This document shows, piece after piece, positions 41,286-49,846 of a stretch of 64,000 bases of DNA; within the stretch, counting starts at the first letter, position 1, and every line of letters starts with the position of its first letter. Below the pieces are notes generated by a model. That model was given only the letters and a program-made list of their open reading frames with translations, ran no database searches and was not told the origin of the DNA. A program made the position numbers and the translations under genes. This DNA comes from JAJFFW01 sp965263375 (GTDB taxonomy: Bacteria > Pseudomonadota > Alphaproteobacteria > Caulobacterales > Parvularculaceae), in the NCBI GenBank assembly GCA_965263375.1, contig OZ253669.1, forward strand, positions 2,542,001 to 2,606,000, in the 5' to 3' direction.

Positions 41286-42263
41286 ATGAAGACTGCGATA
41301 ACTGAATTATTCGGAATAAAGCATCCAATCATTCAAGGTGGAATGCACATGGTTGGATTTGCTGATTTGGCAGCAGCAGTTTCAAATGCAGGCGGATTGG
41401 GTGTTATCACCTCTCACTCAGTCGGCGATGGCGCGAAACTATATGAGGAGATTAGACGCTGTCAGGAAATGACAACAAATCCGATAGGCGTAAATCTTAC
41501 CTTTTTACCATCTGTCAACCCGCCCGATTATCCAGGATTTATTGACGCCATCATCAAGTCCGGTGTGAAAATTGTGGAGACAGCAGGCAATAATCCATCA
41601 AAATACTTACCCCGACTAAAAGAAGCTGGCGTAAAGGTCATCCATAAATGCACGTCAGTTCGCCATGCTTTAAAAGCACAAGAAATTGGGTGCGATGCAG
41701 TCTCAGTTGATGGATTTGAATGCGGCGGACACCCCGGCGAAGATGATGTGCCAAATTTTATTCTACTAGCCAGAGCAGCGGACGAATTGGACATCCCATT
41801 TATCGCATCAGGGGGCATGGCCGATGGTCGTTCTCTCGTCGCCGCAATGGCCCTTGGCGCCCAAGGGATGAATATGGGCACCCGGTTTTTGGCGACAAAA
41901 GAAGCTCAAGTACATGAAAATGTTAAACAAGCAATTTTGAAAGCCACAGAACTGGATACACGCTTGATCATGAGGCCCCTACGAAACACCGAGCGTGTGT
42001 TGACGAACGCAGCTGTCGAACGGCTCCTTGAAAAGGAAGAGCGCATAGGCTCCGCCATAACTTTTGATGACATCCGGCCAGAGGTGGCAGGCGTCTATCC
42101 TAAAATTATGATCGATGGGGAAATGGACGCTGGCGGCTGGTCATGTGGCATGGTAGCAGGCTTAATCAATGACATTCCCACTTGTCAGGCATTGTTAGAT
42201 AGAATTATGCGCGAGGCTGAGGAAATTATTTCAGCTCAATTAGCCAACCTGGTTGAAAACTGA
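41286..42263 (+). CDS. Nitronate monooxygenase-like FMN flavoprotein
   Basis: 325 residues from the ATG at 41286 (a longer in-frame start at 41196 would run through the operator and is rejected). TIM-barrel flavoprotein of the 2-nitropropane dioxygenase/FabK superfamily: PIIQGGMHMVGFADLAAAVSNAGGLGVI at the start, DAVSVDGFECGGHPGEDDV with the active-site His, FIASGGMADGRSLVAAMALGAQGMNMGTRFLAT for FMN phosphate. Members oxidise alkyl nitronates, but relatives in catabolic clusters (for example IpdC of steroid degraders) desaturate or reduce cyclic acyl-CoAs. Here the divergent CoA-transferase operon makes a role on an acyl-CoA or cyclic intermediate plausible. Confidence 0.88.
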   Translation: MKTAITELFGIKHPIIQGGMHMVGFADLAAAVSNAGGLGVITSHSVGDGAKLYEEIRRCQEMTTNPIGVNLTFLPSVNPPDYPGFIDAIIKSGVKIVETAGNNPSKYLPRLKEAGVKVIHKCTSVRHALKAQEIGCDAVSVDGFECGGHPGEDDVPNFILLARAADELDIPFIASGGMADGRSLVAAMALGAQGMNMGTRFLATKEAQVHENVKQAILKATELDTRLIMRPLRNTERVLTNAAVERLLEKEERIGSAITFDDIRPEVAGVYPKIMIDGEMDAGGWSCGMVAGLINDIPTCQALLDRIMREAEEIISAQLANLVEN

Positions 42264-42499
42264 AACACATCCCCATTTCCCAAAGCCCGTTAGGCCTAGC
42301 AAACCATTAAGAGGTAAAAGCTCACCTATTTTTATCGTATAACAAACAAAATGAAGAGCTTCAGGCCTCCTTCAGATTCATTGCGTCCCGGTGAAGTTTA
42401 AGAGTAGCACACAAGGAATTGTTCGAATTTGTTCGCAAACAGCGCATAAATAGCTTTATTTTATAGCCAACAGATTTTTGCGAATGGAGTAGCACAGCC

Positions 42500-43360
42500 A
42501 TGAGAACAAGAAGCAATCTGCCATCTTCGTTTGCAGATCTATGGGAAGTTGATGAGGCCGACCGCCAATTCAACAATTCAATTGCAAAAGGTTTCGACGT
42601 TTTGCGCGCCTTTGGGAATGGCGATGGACCTTTAGGCAATCAAGAAATCGCATCGCGCACTGGGATCCCTAAACCTACGGTCTCGCGAATAACCTATACG
42701 CTGACTAAACTGGGATATCTTGAATTCTTACCCCGTTGGTCCAAATATCAACTCGGTCCGGGTATCCTAGCTCTAGGCTTTTCGTTTTTAAAATCGTACC
42801 GACTTCGCGAACTAGCTTCACCACACTTAAAAGCTATAGCGGGACAATTGGATTTATCTATTGCGCTTGGCGCACGCGATGGGCTTCATATTGTATATAT
42901 TGATGTTGAACGCGGCCCATCTGTTCTGCCTTTGAAGTTTGATATCGGATCTCGCCTGCCGATTGATGCATCCGCAATTGGTCTGACTTACCTGGCGGCT
43001 ATTGGCCAAGATGAGTGCAATTACATAATGTCTGCGATTACTGAACGAGGCGCAGGAATTATAGAAAACGTCAGTGACCTTATGCGTCAGGCCGCAGTAG
43101 ATATTCAAGATCGTGGTTTTTTTGCAGGCCTTGGTCTGGTTCAACGCGGCATAAACTGTGTTGCAACCCCGCTCTTATCCCCCGACCAACGGGCATACTT
43201 TGTCTTAAGCGCCACAGCGCCAGCCGCAGACCTATCAGCCAACAGGGTTTTTGAGGAAGTAGGCCCTCGGCTCGCTCTAACGGCGGATTTGATCCAACAA
43301 GACTGGGCGCATGCAGGACCGTCAAACACGATCGTCGAGAATGACAATGTGTTGACATAG
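42500..43360 (+). CDS. IclR-family transcriptional regulator (PcaR/PcaU-like)
   Basis: 286 residues. The N-terminal winged helix-turn-helix has the IclR signatures SIAKGFDVLRAFGNGDGPLGNQEIASRTGIPKPTVSRITYTLTKLGYLEF, about residues 32-80. The C-terminal IclR effector domain (about residues 100-275) binds an aromatic or dicarboxylic acid in known members. PcaR/PcaU/PobR act as activators of protocatechuate and 3-oxoadipate genes; the pcaIJF-like operon and two three-half-site operators nearby fit that. ATG at 42500 has GAATGGAG upstream. The extended acidic N-terminus before the helix-turn-helix is longer than in most IclR proteins. Confidence 0.92.
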   Translation: MRTRSNLPSSFADLWEVDEADRQFNNSIAKGFDVLRAFGNGDGPLGNQEIASRTGIPKPTVSRITYTLTKLGYLEFLPRWSKYQLGPGILALGFSFLKSYRLRELASPHLKAIAGQLDLSIALGARDGLHIVYIDVERGPSVLPLKFDIGSRLPIDASAIGLTYLAAIGQDECNYIMSAITERGAGIIENVSDLMRQAAVDIQDRGFFAGLGLVQRGINCVATPLLSPDQRAYFVLSATAPAADLSANRVFEEVGPRLALTADLIQQDWAHAGPSNTIVENDNVLT

Positions 43361-43372
43361 CCTTTCGCATAG

Positions 43373-43387
43373 TGAAATATAATTTCA
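43373..43387. promoter_or_regulatory. Palindrome TGAAATATAATTTCA before the SBF transporter
   Basis: TGAAA (43373-43377), TATAA, TTTCA (43383-43387): perfect 5-base arms with a 5-base spacer, the same geometry as the other island palindromes but a slightly different half-site. The regulator (TetR or IclR) is not assigned. Confidence 0.4.
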
Positions 43388-43454
43388 AATAATATTATCC
43401 GTGGGATTTACGACCTTATTCCTCGCATACCCAGGGGGGGCGATAGTTAGCGTA

Positions 43455-44342
43455 ATGTACGATTTCAGTAATTGGGCGGATGACCTCGCCATTCTAGGCG
43501 TTACGGGGCTTATGTTCTCGATGGGGCTAAGCCTTACCACTTCGGACTTCACCCGCAGTGTACGATTTCCCACGCCAGTTATTATTGGACTGTTTGGCCA
43601 AATTATACTTCTTCCGCTCGTAGCCTTTACGATCGCAAAAATCTTTGGGCTGACTGATTACATTGCTTTAGGCCTAATGATCATTGCTGCTTGTCCCGGA
43701 GGATCAACATCGAACGCATTTAGTTTTTTAGCGAAAGGCGATGTCGCGCTTTCGATAACTTTAACCGCCTTTTCCAGCATTTTTGCCTTTGCAACGATAC
43801 CGTTCGTGATAAATTTATCGATATCATATATAGGCTATGGTGGCGGCGACATCCAACTTTCCTTTGTAGAAACCGCAATGCGCGTCTTCATGACCACAGC
43901 CCTACCGGTGCTTGTCGGCATGATCGTCAGGGCAATGGCAACCTCAATTGCGCAAAAAGTACAAAAACCGATTTTTTACATTGCCCTTCTTTCGATCCTT
44001 CTACCGTCAATAGAAATACTTTTCCGTTATACAAACATTTTCTTTGGCAAGGACCTACTAGGATCAGCTTCCGCAATTGTCTTAAACATAACGATGATTT
44101 GCATAGGCTTCACACTAGGAAAACTGACGCGCCTTCCCCACCAGCAACAAAGAACGCTCGCACTTGAGGTTGGAATACAAAACTACGCGCTAGTCGAAGT
44201 GATTGTTTTGGTATTCCTTGATGATGTGCGTTTATTAGCACCAGGAATACTATATCTGCCGACAATGCTTATCACCGGCACCGCCTTGGCGTACTTTTTC
44301 TCGCGTGCGCCCAATAAAGAAGCTGACGCTATCGCCCAGTAA
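43455..44342 (+). CDS. Bile acid:Na+ symporter (SBF) family membrane transporter
   Basis: 295 residues with about nine hydrophobic segments. Family blocks: GLMFSMGLSLTTSDF, LGLMIIAACPGGSTSNAFSFLAKGDVALSITL (the sodium- and substrate-binding ACPGGxxSN loop), and the repeat in the second half LALEVGIQNYALV. SBF proteins import bile acids, steroid sulfates, pantoate or other organic anions with sodium. In this context it is a candidate inner-membrane importer for the acid handled by the CoA genes. A GTG at 43401 could add 18 residues; I prefer the ATG at 43455 because membrane segment 1 then starts near residue 9 as usual. Confidence 0.88.
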   Translation: MYDFSNWADDLAILGVTGLMFSMGLSLTTSDFTRSVRFPTPVIIGLFGQIILLPLVAFTIAKIFGLTDYIALGLMIIAACPGGSTSNAFSFLAKGDVALSITLTAFSSIFAFATIPFVINLSISYIGYGGGDIQLSFVETAMRVFMTTALPVLVGMIVRAMATSIAQKVQKPIFYIALLSILLPSIEILFRYTNIFFGKDLLGSASAIVLNITMICIGFTLGKLTRLPHQQQRTLALEVGIQNYALVEVIVLVFLDDVRLLAPGILYLPTMLITGTALAYFFSRAPNKEADAIAQ

Positions 44343-44375
44343 AACCAACAATTCAGCCAAGCCAGGTAAACTGCG

Positions 44376-45002
44376 TTAAACTAGCACGCTTTTTACCATG
44401 CGCCTCATTTCATTTATGATTGCAGCTTGGTCGATATGAGCGCCCTCTTCACAAGCCATAAATGCAAGCTCATTCAACATACCAGAAATAGCTGACTTTA
44501 AAATTTGCAGCCGGATCGCATCACCTTCTCCAACAATTTTTGAAATTGAAGTCTCTAATGAGCTGGCGGCATAAGCATAATCTATCTCCCTCCATTGTCG
44601 CCATCCCAAGACGGAGGGCGCCTCTAACAGATAAATCCGCATAATAGACGGTTCCATGCATTTGGTCAGAAATGCCTCACACCCTACTAACAAATTTGCT
44701 AACGGTTCTTTCTCAACTTTACGGCTTGAGACGTATGAAGCAATTTCTCGAGAGACATCTTCAAAAATCGCTCTAAAAATATCTCTTTTGTCTTTGAAGT
44801 GATAATACAAAGCGCCACGTGTCGTTTGGGCCGACGCTACAATTTGCTCAGTACTGCTTCCAGAAAATCCGTGCTCGGCAAAGATGTTCCGCGCCGCAGC
44901 AACCAAATCAGACCGTGTTTCTAAAAATTGTTCGTTTTTTGTCGCAGGGCGTTTTCGCCGCTTTTGAAGCCCTTCTTTCGGAGATTTCAAAATATTCTGC
45001 AC
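44376..45002 (-). CDS. TetR-family regulator
   Basis: 208 residues. After a basic N-terminal tail (KEGLQKRRKRPATKNEQ) the helix-turn-helix runs LVAAARNIFAEHGFSGSSTEQIVASAQTTRGALYYHFKDKRDIF, the TetR signature; the rest is an unassigned helical ligand domain. It lies downstream of, and in the same direction as, the feruloyl-CoA-synthetase-like ligase, separated by 133 bases. A candidate target is the palindrome at 47004-47020 between that ligase and the aminotransferase. Confidence 0.91.
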   Translation of the reverse strand: MQNILKSPKEGLQKRRKRPATKNEQFLETRSDLVAAARNIFAEHGFSGSSTEQIVASAQTTRGALYYHFKDKRDIFRAIFEDVSREIASYVSSRKVEKEPLANLLVGCEAFLTKCMEPSIMRIYLLEAPSVLGWRQWREIDYAYAASSLETSISKIVGEGDAIRLQILKSAISGMLNELAFMACEEGAHIDQAAIINEMRRMVKSVLV

Positions 45003-45135
45003 TTTATTATACCTCTAGACAAATCTGATAACCTAGCAAGAAACACAAATGTTGGTGTTCTACACAAACGCTTTACCATTACACACTCATGGCAAGAAGA
45101 ACCAACCTCGTCTCCACGGTTTATTGCATATCCTA

Positions 45136-46899
45136 TCATATTATAGGAAATTCGTGATTGATAATCACATCCGCAGCACCATAAAGGCGCTCAATATTTT
45201 TATGGTGAAGACGGCGAAGCGCCCTGACATTTACCCCCCCCTTGTCAGTTATTTCACCTGTTTTTGCGCTAGGAGGTGTTTTCATAATCATAATGCGCTC
45301 AACCTTCTCAGAGCTGGACCGGCCTTGATTAAAAACCTTTAGCCTTGTCTCTAGACTAGCCTGTTGGTCAACACTGGGAACTTGAGGCCAAACAAGAGCG
45401 GCCGCAGATTGCCGTCCTTCACCACAAATCACAATATGCTTAAAAAGGTTTGGGAACGCCGCGGCAAGGCTATCGCGAACAGATTCTACGCGCACCCATG
45501 TGCCGCTAGCAAGCTTGAACATTTCTGCACTTCGTCCTTCAAACCGTAACCCTTCTTCGGGCCGCTCTGGATCGAGGAATGAAACACGGTCACCAGTTCG
45601 ATAATACCCCTCTTCGTCAAATTCAGCTTCGTCCATCAAATACCCGGTAAATACGGAGGGACTTTTTAGCGCCAAATCGAATGCTCCATCCTCTGTGGGC
45701 GTCAATTTTGCTGTTCCTCCCGCATAAGGCAGCCCAAGGGTATTAACGGGCGCCCCCTCCCAATAGACGGTCAACCCTGGGCCACAAACTTCAGTAGCCC
45801 CATAACCTGAAGTGATAGAAATCCGCTCACCAGTGGCTAATACGCTTACCTTGAGCAATCTTTGATGAATATCTTCGGATAAAGGCGCGCCACCATAAGT
45901 TAAGTTACTTATTGGCGAAAAAAATCGTTTTGCAAGCTCTGGGTTTTCTTCCAAAGCGGGTGTCAACATCTCATACACAGCTGGAACGGCGGAAAACAAT
46001 GTTGGCTGAACATCATAGATATTTCGAAGCGTCCCCTCAAATTGTCCGGGTACAGGCCTTCCATCGTCAATGTAAAATGTTCCCCCTTTTAATAATGTAC
46101 GGGCAAGACTGACATTTGCTCCCATAACATGGTGCCATGGCAGCCAATCAAGCGTCCTAACAGGCGCACCCGTTGAAGGTTGTAAACTACACACAGCGGC
46201 TTGCGCCGCCGCCAACATTTTATGCGTCATCGGTACACATTTCGGCTTGCCAGAAGAGCCCGAGGTGAAAAGATACTTGGCAATATGATCTCCACTCGGT
46301 AAGCGCTCAACTAACCAAGGATCAATCGAACCGGCATGTATGGGCGGCTCAAGCGCTGCATTGTCCTCTAACGCCCGCAAAGTTATTGCCTGAAGCTCGT
46401 TATTATCGCCCAATAACTCTTCAAAACCTTTGTCATTATCAACGACCAGCAAGTTCGCGCCTATCGATTTCATAAACTTGAAAATCGATTTTTGATGATG
46501 TGTGGACAAACAATGACGCGGATTAAAAACAATTACAGGTGCGCCAGCCAAGTGAGCAGCCCATGTAAACAGCGCACACGCAATGCTATTTTCAGCCGCC
46601 AGGGCAATTGGCTCTTGAGGAGCATCACGGCCCAGTAAATAAGCCGCTAACGCCCCCACCCGCTCATAACCCGATCGATAACTTACTTGACGCCAATTTG
46701 AATCATCAATGCGTTCAGCCAATAACAATTCATTGGGCTTAACAGCCGCCCAGTATGCTAACCACTCTACAATGTTGCTAACCTGAACATGCAGATTATG
46801 GCCCGATTTTATATAGATTGCGTGCCCTGATCGGTGCATGTCAATCGACCGGTTTATAAAACCAGCAGATCGAAACGGTGCTTTTTTATAAGCTTCCAT
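45136..46899 (-). CDS. Feruloyl-CoA synthetase-like acyl-CoA ligase
   Basis: 587 residues, AMP-forming ligase. It has the P-loop YLFTSGSSGKPKCVPMTHKML, the Fcs-type stretch LDWLPWHHVMGANVSLARTLLKGGTFYIDDGRPVPGQFEGTLRN, SGYGATEVCGP, YYRTGDRVSF and FKLASGTWVRVE. This branch contains feruloyl-CoA synthases that activate hydroxycinnamic acids, but also uncharacterised aryl- and alkyl-acid ligases. The A10 Lys is in SAKTGEITDKGG. ATG at 46899 is chosen (GAAGG before it); an upstream in-frame start at 47007 would read across the palindrome. It is divergent from an omega-aminotransferase. Confidence 0.88.
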   Translation of the reverse strand: MEAYKKAPFRSAGFINRSIDMHRSGHAIYIKSGHNLHVQVSNIVEWLAYWAAVKPNELLLAERIDDSNWRQVSYRSGYERVGALAAYLLGRDAPQEPIALAAENSIACALFTWAAHLAGAPVIVFNPRHCLSTHHQKSIFKFMKSIGANLLVVDNDKGFEELLGDNNELQAITLRALEDNAALEPPIHAGSIDPWLVERLPSGDHIAKYLFTSGSSGKPKCVPMTHKMLAAAQAAVCSLQPSTGAPVRTLDWLPWHHVMGANVSLARTLLKGGTFYIDDGRPVPGQFEGTLRNIYDVQPTLFSAVPAVYEMLTPALEENPELAKRFFSPISNLTYGGAPLSEDIHQRLLKVSVLATGERISITSGYGATEVCGPGLTVYWEGAPVNTLGLPYAGGTAKLTPTEDGAFDLALKSPSVFTGYLMDEAEFDEEGYYRTGDRVSFLDPERPEEGLRFEGRSAEMFKLASGTWVRVESVRDSLAAAFPNLFKHIVICGEGRQSAAALVWPQVPSVDQQASLETRLKVFNQGRSSSEKVERIMIMKTPPSAKTGEITDKGGVNVRALRRLHHKNIERLYGAADVIINHEFPII

Positions 46900-47268
46900 T
46901 TTATTCGCCTTCTTTGAAATGTAGTGGTGCGCCCTTGTCTGCGCGTCTGCACTGGCCCTCACGCGCCCCGAGACAAAAGAGTTGACTGGAGAATTTTTAT
47001 AATACATACTGTCTGTATGTTTTGCAATGCGTCGCTGAAATGCATTCGTTTTAGAGGGTATAAGAACACACGCCGATTATTTCTTTATACAGAATTGCAT
47101 AGCCTTAAAGCGTGATAACAGCTGTTAATAACGAGGCGCACGAACAGAAAAAAAACCGCTCTTGAAAACAAATGCAGCGGCGAATAGCGCCATATGTAAT
47201 TCGCCTCGCTATACGCAAGGGCAGGCTATTCCACCAACATCGACTAGCCTAGATAAAGGGGTTTTGAA
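46900..47268. other. 369-base divergent promoter region
   Basis: Holds the start regions of the ligase (minus) and aminotransferase (plus) genes and the palindrome at 47004-47020. No small gene was recognised. Confidence 0.5.
47004..47020. promoter_or_regulatory. TetR-type palindrome ACATAC-N5-GTATGT
   Basis: ACATACTGTCTGTATGT: 6-base perfect arms with a 5-base centre, in the divergent spacer of the ligase and aminotransferase genes. ACATAC/GTATGT arms are common in operators of TetR (AcrR-like) repressors. The TetR gene at 44376-45002 is the nearest candidate. Confidence 0.55.
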
Positions 47269-48645
47269 TTGACTGAATTATCAGCATCTGCCTTAAAAGC
47301 GCTTGGCGCTGCTCATTATTTGCATCCTTTCACCGATAGCAAAACCATTGCAGCAAAAGGCGGCGCCCGCATTATATCAAAAGCTGATGGCGTTTATGTC
47401 TACACCAAAGAAGGGCAAAAACTGCTCGACGGCATGGCTGGCTTGTGGTGTGTGCATATTGGATATAACCGCCCAGAAATGTCGGAAGCCATTGCCCACC
47501 AGATTGAGCAACTACCTTACTACAACTCCTTCTTCGGAAACGCACCTGATGTGACAATCGAATTGTCCGCAAGGCTAGCGCAAGTGGCTCCGAAAAATGT
47601 CAACACTTTCTTTTTCACAAACTCAGGCTCTGAGTCGAACGACACCATTTACAAGCTAGCTCGCCACTATTGGACTGCAAAAGGCAAACCAAGTAAAAAA
47701 CTCTTTATAACACGCCATCATGCGTATCATGGCGTTTCGGGCGTTTCGACAAGCCTGTCCGGATTAGCAATGATGCATCCACAATGGGGATACCCTTTAG
47801 ACAGCATCAACACACATGTTCTGGGACCATACAAATTCCTTCACGGCCAGGATATGGATGATGTTGCATTTGGCTCCATGTGCGCACAAGCCGTCGAAAA
47901 ACGTATCTTGGAGCTTGGAGCCGATAACATCGCCGCTTTCATGGCGGAACCAGTGTATGGTGCTGGCGGCGTCATTCCGCCACCAGAAAATTACTGGGCT
48001 GAGGTTCAAGAAATCTGCAGAAAACATGATATACTTGTATGCGCAGATGAGGTGATCACGGGGTTTGGTCGTGTTGGCGAATGGTTCGCCAGTCAACACT
48101 ATGATATTGACCCCGATTTTTTAACCTTAGCTAAAGGCTTAACCTCAGGCTACATCCCTATGGGCGCTGTCGGGTTAGGCGACAAAGTTGCGGAAACCAT
48201 CCAACAAGACGGCGGGTACCTAACCCATGGATTTACATACTCTGGACACCCCGTGGCAGCCGTAGCCGCCTTAAAAAACATCGATATTATTAAGAGTGAA
48301 AAGTTAGTCGAACGCGTGCGGGACGATATTGGCCCTTACCTGCAAGAACGCTTCGCAACGCTTAGCGATCATCCGATTGTAGGTGAGACGCGGGGTGTGG
48401 GCTCCATGGCCGCGCTTGAGATTGTTCGAGACAAAACGACTAACAACCCCTTCCCCGCGGACCTTCGGATCGCTTATATTGCACAAAATGTTGCGGCCGA
48501 ACATGGTCTTATCGCTCGCGCGATGAATGAATGCCTCTTCTGCGCACCACCACTTACAATATCCCGCAACGAAATTGATTTCATCGTCGAGGCCCTAAGC
48601 GCCACCTTAGATGAGGTGCAAGAACTTGCGCGCAAGTATATGTAA
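47269..48645 (+). CDS. Class III omega-aminotransferase (pyruvate-type)
   Basis: 458 residues with PLP-binding Lys289 in LTLAKGLTSGYIPMGAV, phosphate contacts in FFFTNSGSESNDT, and Asp in CADEVITGFGR. DGMAGLWCVHIGYNRPE is the typical omega-amino acid:pyruvate/putrescine aminotransferase block. It would convert a terminal amine (omega-amino acid, diamine, beta-alanine or similar) into the aldehyde. No ATG is available near the start: TTG at 47269 follows AAAGGGG at a good distance. With the aldehyde dehydrogenase at 53206 it forms a pair that turns an omega-amino acid into a dicarboxylic acid; the substrate remains inferred. Confidence 0.9.
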   Translation: MTELSASALKALGAAHYLHPFTDSKTIAAKGGARIISKADGVYVYTKEGQKLLDGMAGLWCVHIGYNRPEMSEAIAHQIEQLPYYNSFFGNAPDVTIELSARLAQVAPKNVNTFFFTNSGSESNDTIYKLARHYWTAKGKPSKKLFITRHHAYHGVSGVSTSLSGLAMMHPQWGYPLDSINTHVLGPYKFLHGQDMDDVAFGSMCAQAVEKRILELGADNIAAFMAEPVYGAGGVIPPPENYWAEVQEICRKHDILVCADEVITGFGRVGEWFASQHYDIDPDFLTLAKGLTSGYIPMGAVGLGDKVAETIQQDGGYLTHGFTYSGHPVAAVAALKNIDIIKSEKLVERVRDDIGPYLQERFATLSDHPIVGETRGVGSMAALEIVRDKTTNNPFPADLRIAYIAQNVAAEHGLIARAMNECLFCAPPLTISRNEIDFIVEALSATLDEVQELARKYM

Positions 48646-48735
48646 AGACCGCCCTGGAACTATAATTTAAAGACGCGCGCCCCGCGCCCTTCACCCTCTT
48701 TAAACCGCCCAAATCTTTGAAAGGCTGTATTAACG

Positions 48736-49746
48736 ATGAAAATTGCATTATGGACTGCTGCCGGCCTCATCACCATCATTTGCCTATATTTTGTAATCGC
48801 ACTCGGACTTATTTTTTTTCCGACCAAGCCATATTTCAAAGATTCTGAAATGACGGCAGAGCAATATAGAATTTTTGAAGAATCAATTGGCGTAAATTTT
48901 AGCCAAGAAACCCCCTATCGATCGCAGATTTTTACCGCACGAGATGGAACAAAACTATCGGCTCGTCGTTATGGCCCTAAAGAAGCACGCGACGCATTCA
49001 TCCTAGTTCATGGCATCGCCTCCCCTGGAGAGCGCTGGAACAGGCCTGCAGGTTTATTATCAAAAAGTACCGGGGCCGAAGTTATTGCTTTTGATTTACG
49101 CGGCCACGGCGCCTCTGAGGGCAAGCGATATGATCTAGATTATATCGGGCAGTATGAAGATGACATCGCTGATATTGCCTCAACCATGCTCAAAGAACGT
49201 GCAGATAGAAGAATATTCCTTGCCGGACATTCTATGGGCGGCGGCATCACATTACGCTACCCCTTAAAAGCGGACGCTCCCGCCATAGAAGGATATCTTC
49301 TCTTTGCACCTAATTTTGGATCTGGCCCGACCCAAAGGCCGATTGATCCAAATGCGGAAGTTAAGCCGATTATGGCGTTTAACAACACCCGCCTAATAGG
49401 CCTAATCATGCTAAACATAACCGGCGTGAAAGCGTTGAACCATTTACCAGTCATCTTCCTCAATGCACCGCCAGAAATGCCCGCTTATAGCTATAAGGCA
49501 GCAGCAACAGCACAACCTTCACCGCCGCAATCAGTACCGATCGCGCTACAATCAATTAAAAAACCGCTACTACTAATCGTTGGCGCTGAAGACGAGGCTT
49601 TTGTTGCCGAAGCTTATGAAGGATTGGTAAGCGCTAACAGCGACGGGGAAACAATTGTCTTACCTGACCACAACCACAACAGCCTATTAAACGATGAAGA
49701 CACTTACACACATGTCAAACGTTGGTTTGAAGCCATCGAAAAATAG
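48736..49746 (+). CDS. Membrane-anchored alpha/beta hydrolase (monoacylglycerol lipase/S33-like)
   Basis: 336 residues. One N-terminal membrane segment (LWTAAGLITIICLYFVIALGLIFF) suggests an inner-membrane anchor with the hydrolase in the periplasm. The fold carries FILVHGIASPGERW (oxyanion region), AFDLRGHGAS, the nucleophile elbow AGHSMGGG, Asp in VGAEDEAF, and His in LPDHNHNSLL. Substrates may be esters or amides. It follows the aminotransferase by 90 bases on the same strand and is likely co-transcribed, so it may release a carboxylic acid used by this pathway. Confidence 0.85.
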   Translation: MKIALWTAAGLITIICLYFVIALGLIFFPTKPYFKDSEMTAEQYRIFEESIGVNFSQETPYRSQIFTARDGTKLSARRYGPKEARDAFILVHGIASPGERWNRPAGLLSKSTGAEVIAFDLRGHGASEGKRYDLDYIGQYEDDIADIASTMLKERADRRIFLAGHSMGGGITLRYPLKADAPAIEGYLLFAPNFGSGPTQRPIDPNAEVKPIMAFNNTRLIGLIMLNITGVKALNHLPVIFLNAPPEMPAYSYKAAATAQPSPPQSVPIALQSIKKPLLLIVGAEDEAFVAEAYEGLVSANSDGETIVLPDHNHNSLLNDEDTYTHVKRWFEAIEK

Positions 49747-49777
49747 ATAATTGATAGTTCTTCTAATTTTCATCAGC

Positions 49778-49833
49778 TAGCGGCGTTAATTCGATCCACC
49801 AAAACCGCTTCGTGGGTCATCTTAACGCCGCTA
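49778..49833. terminator. Long inverted repeat between convergent genes
   Basis: TAGCGGCGTTAA (49778-49789) and TTAACGCCGCTA (49822-49833), a perfect 12-bp stem over a 32-base loop that itself can fold. It lies between convergent hydrolase and M20 genes; probably a terminator without a long T-run. Confidence 0.5.
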
Positions 49834-49846
49834 AAATTTAAAACCA

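Noticed and set aside
41196..41286. Upstream start of the flavoprotein adding 30 residues
   Set aside because: It would overlap the three-half-site operator and adds residues outside the family domain.
46924..47115. Plus-strand frame between the ligase and aminotransferase
   Set aside because: It overlaps the operator palindrome, has no ribosome site and no recognisable domain.
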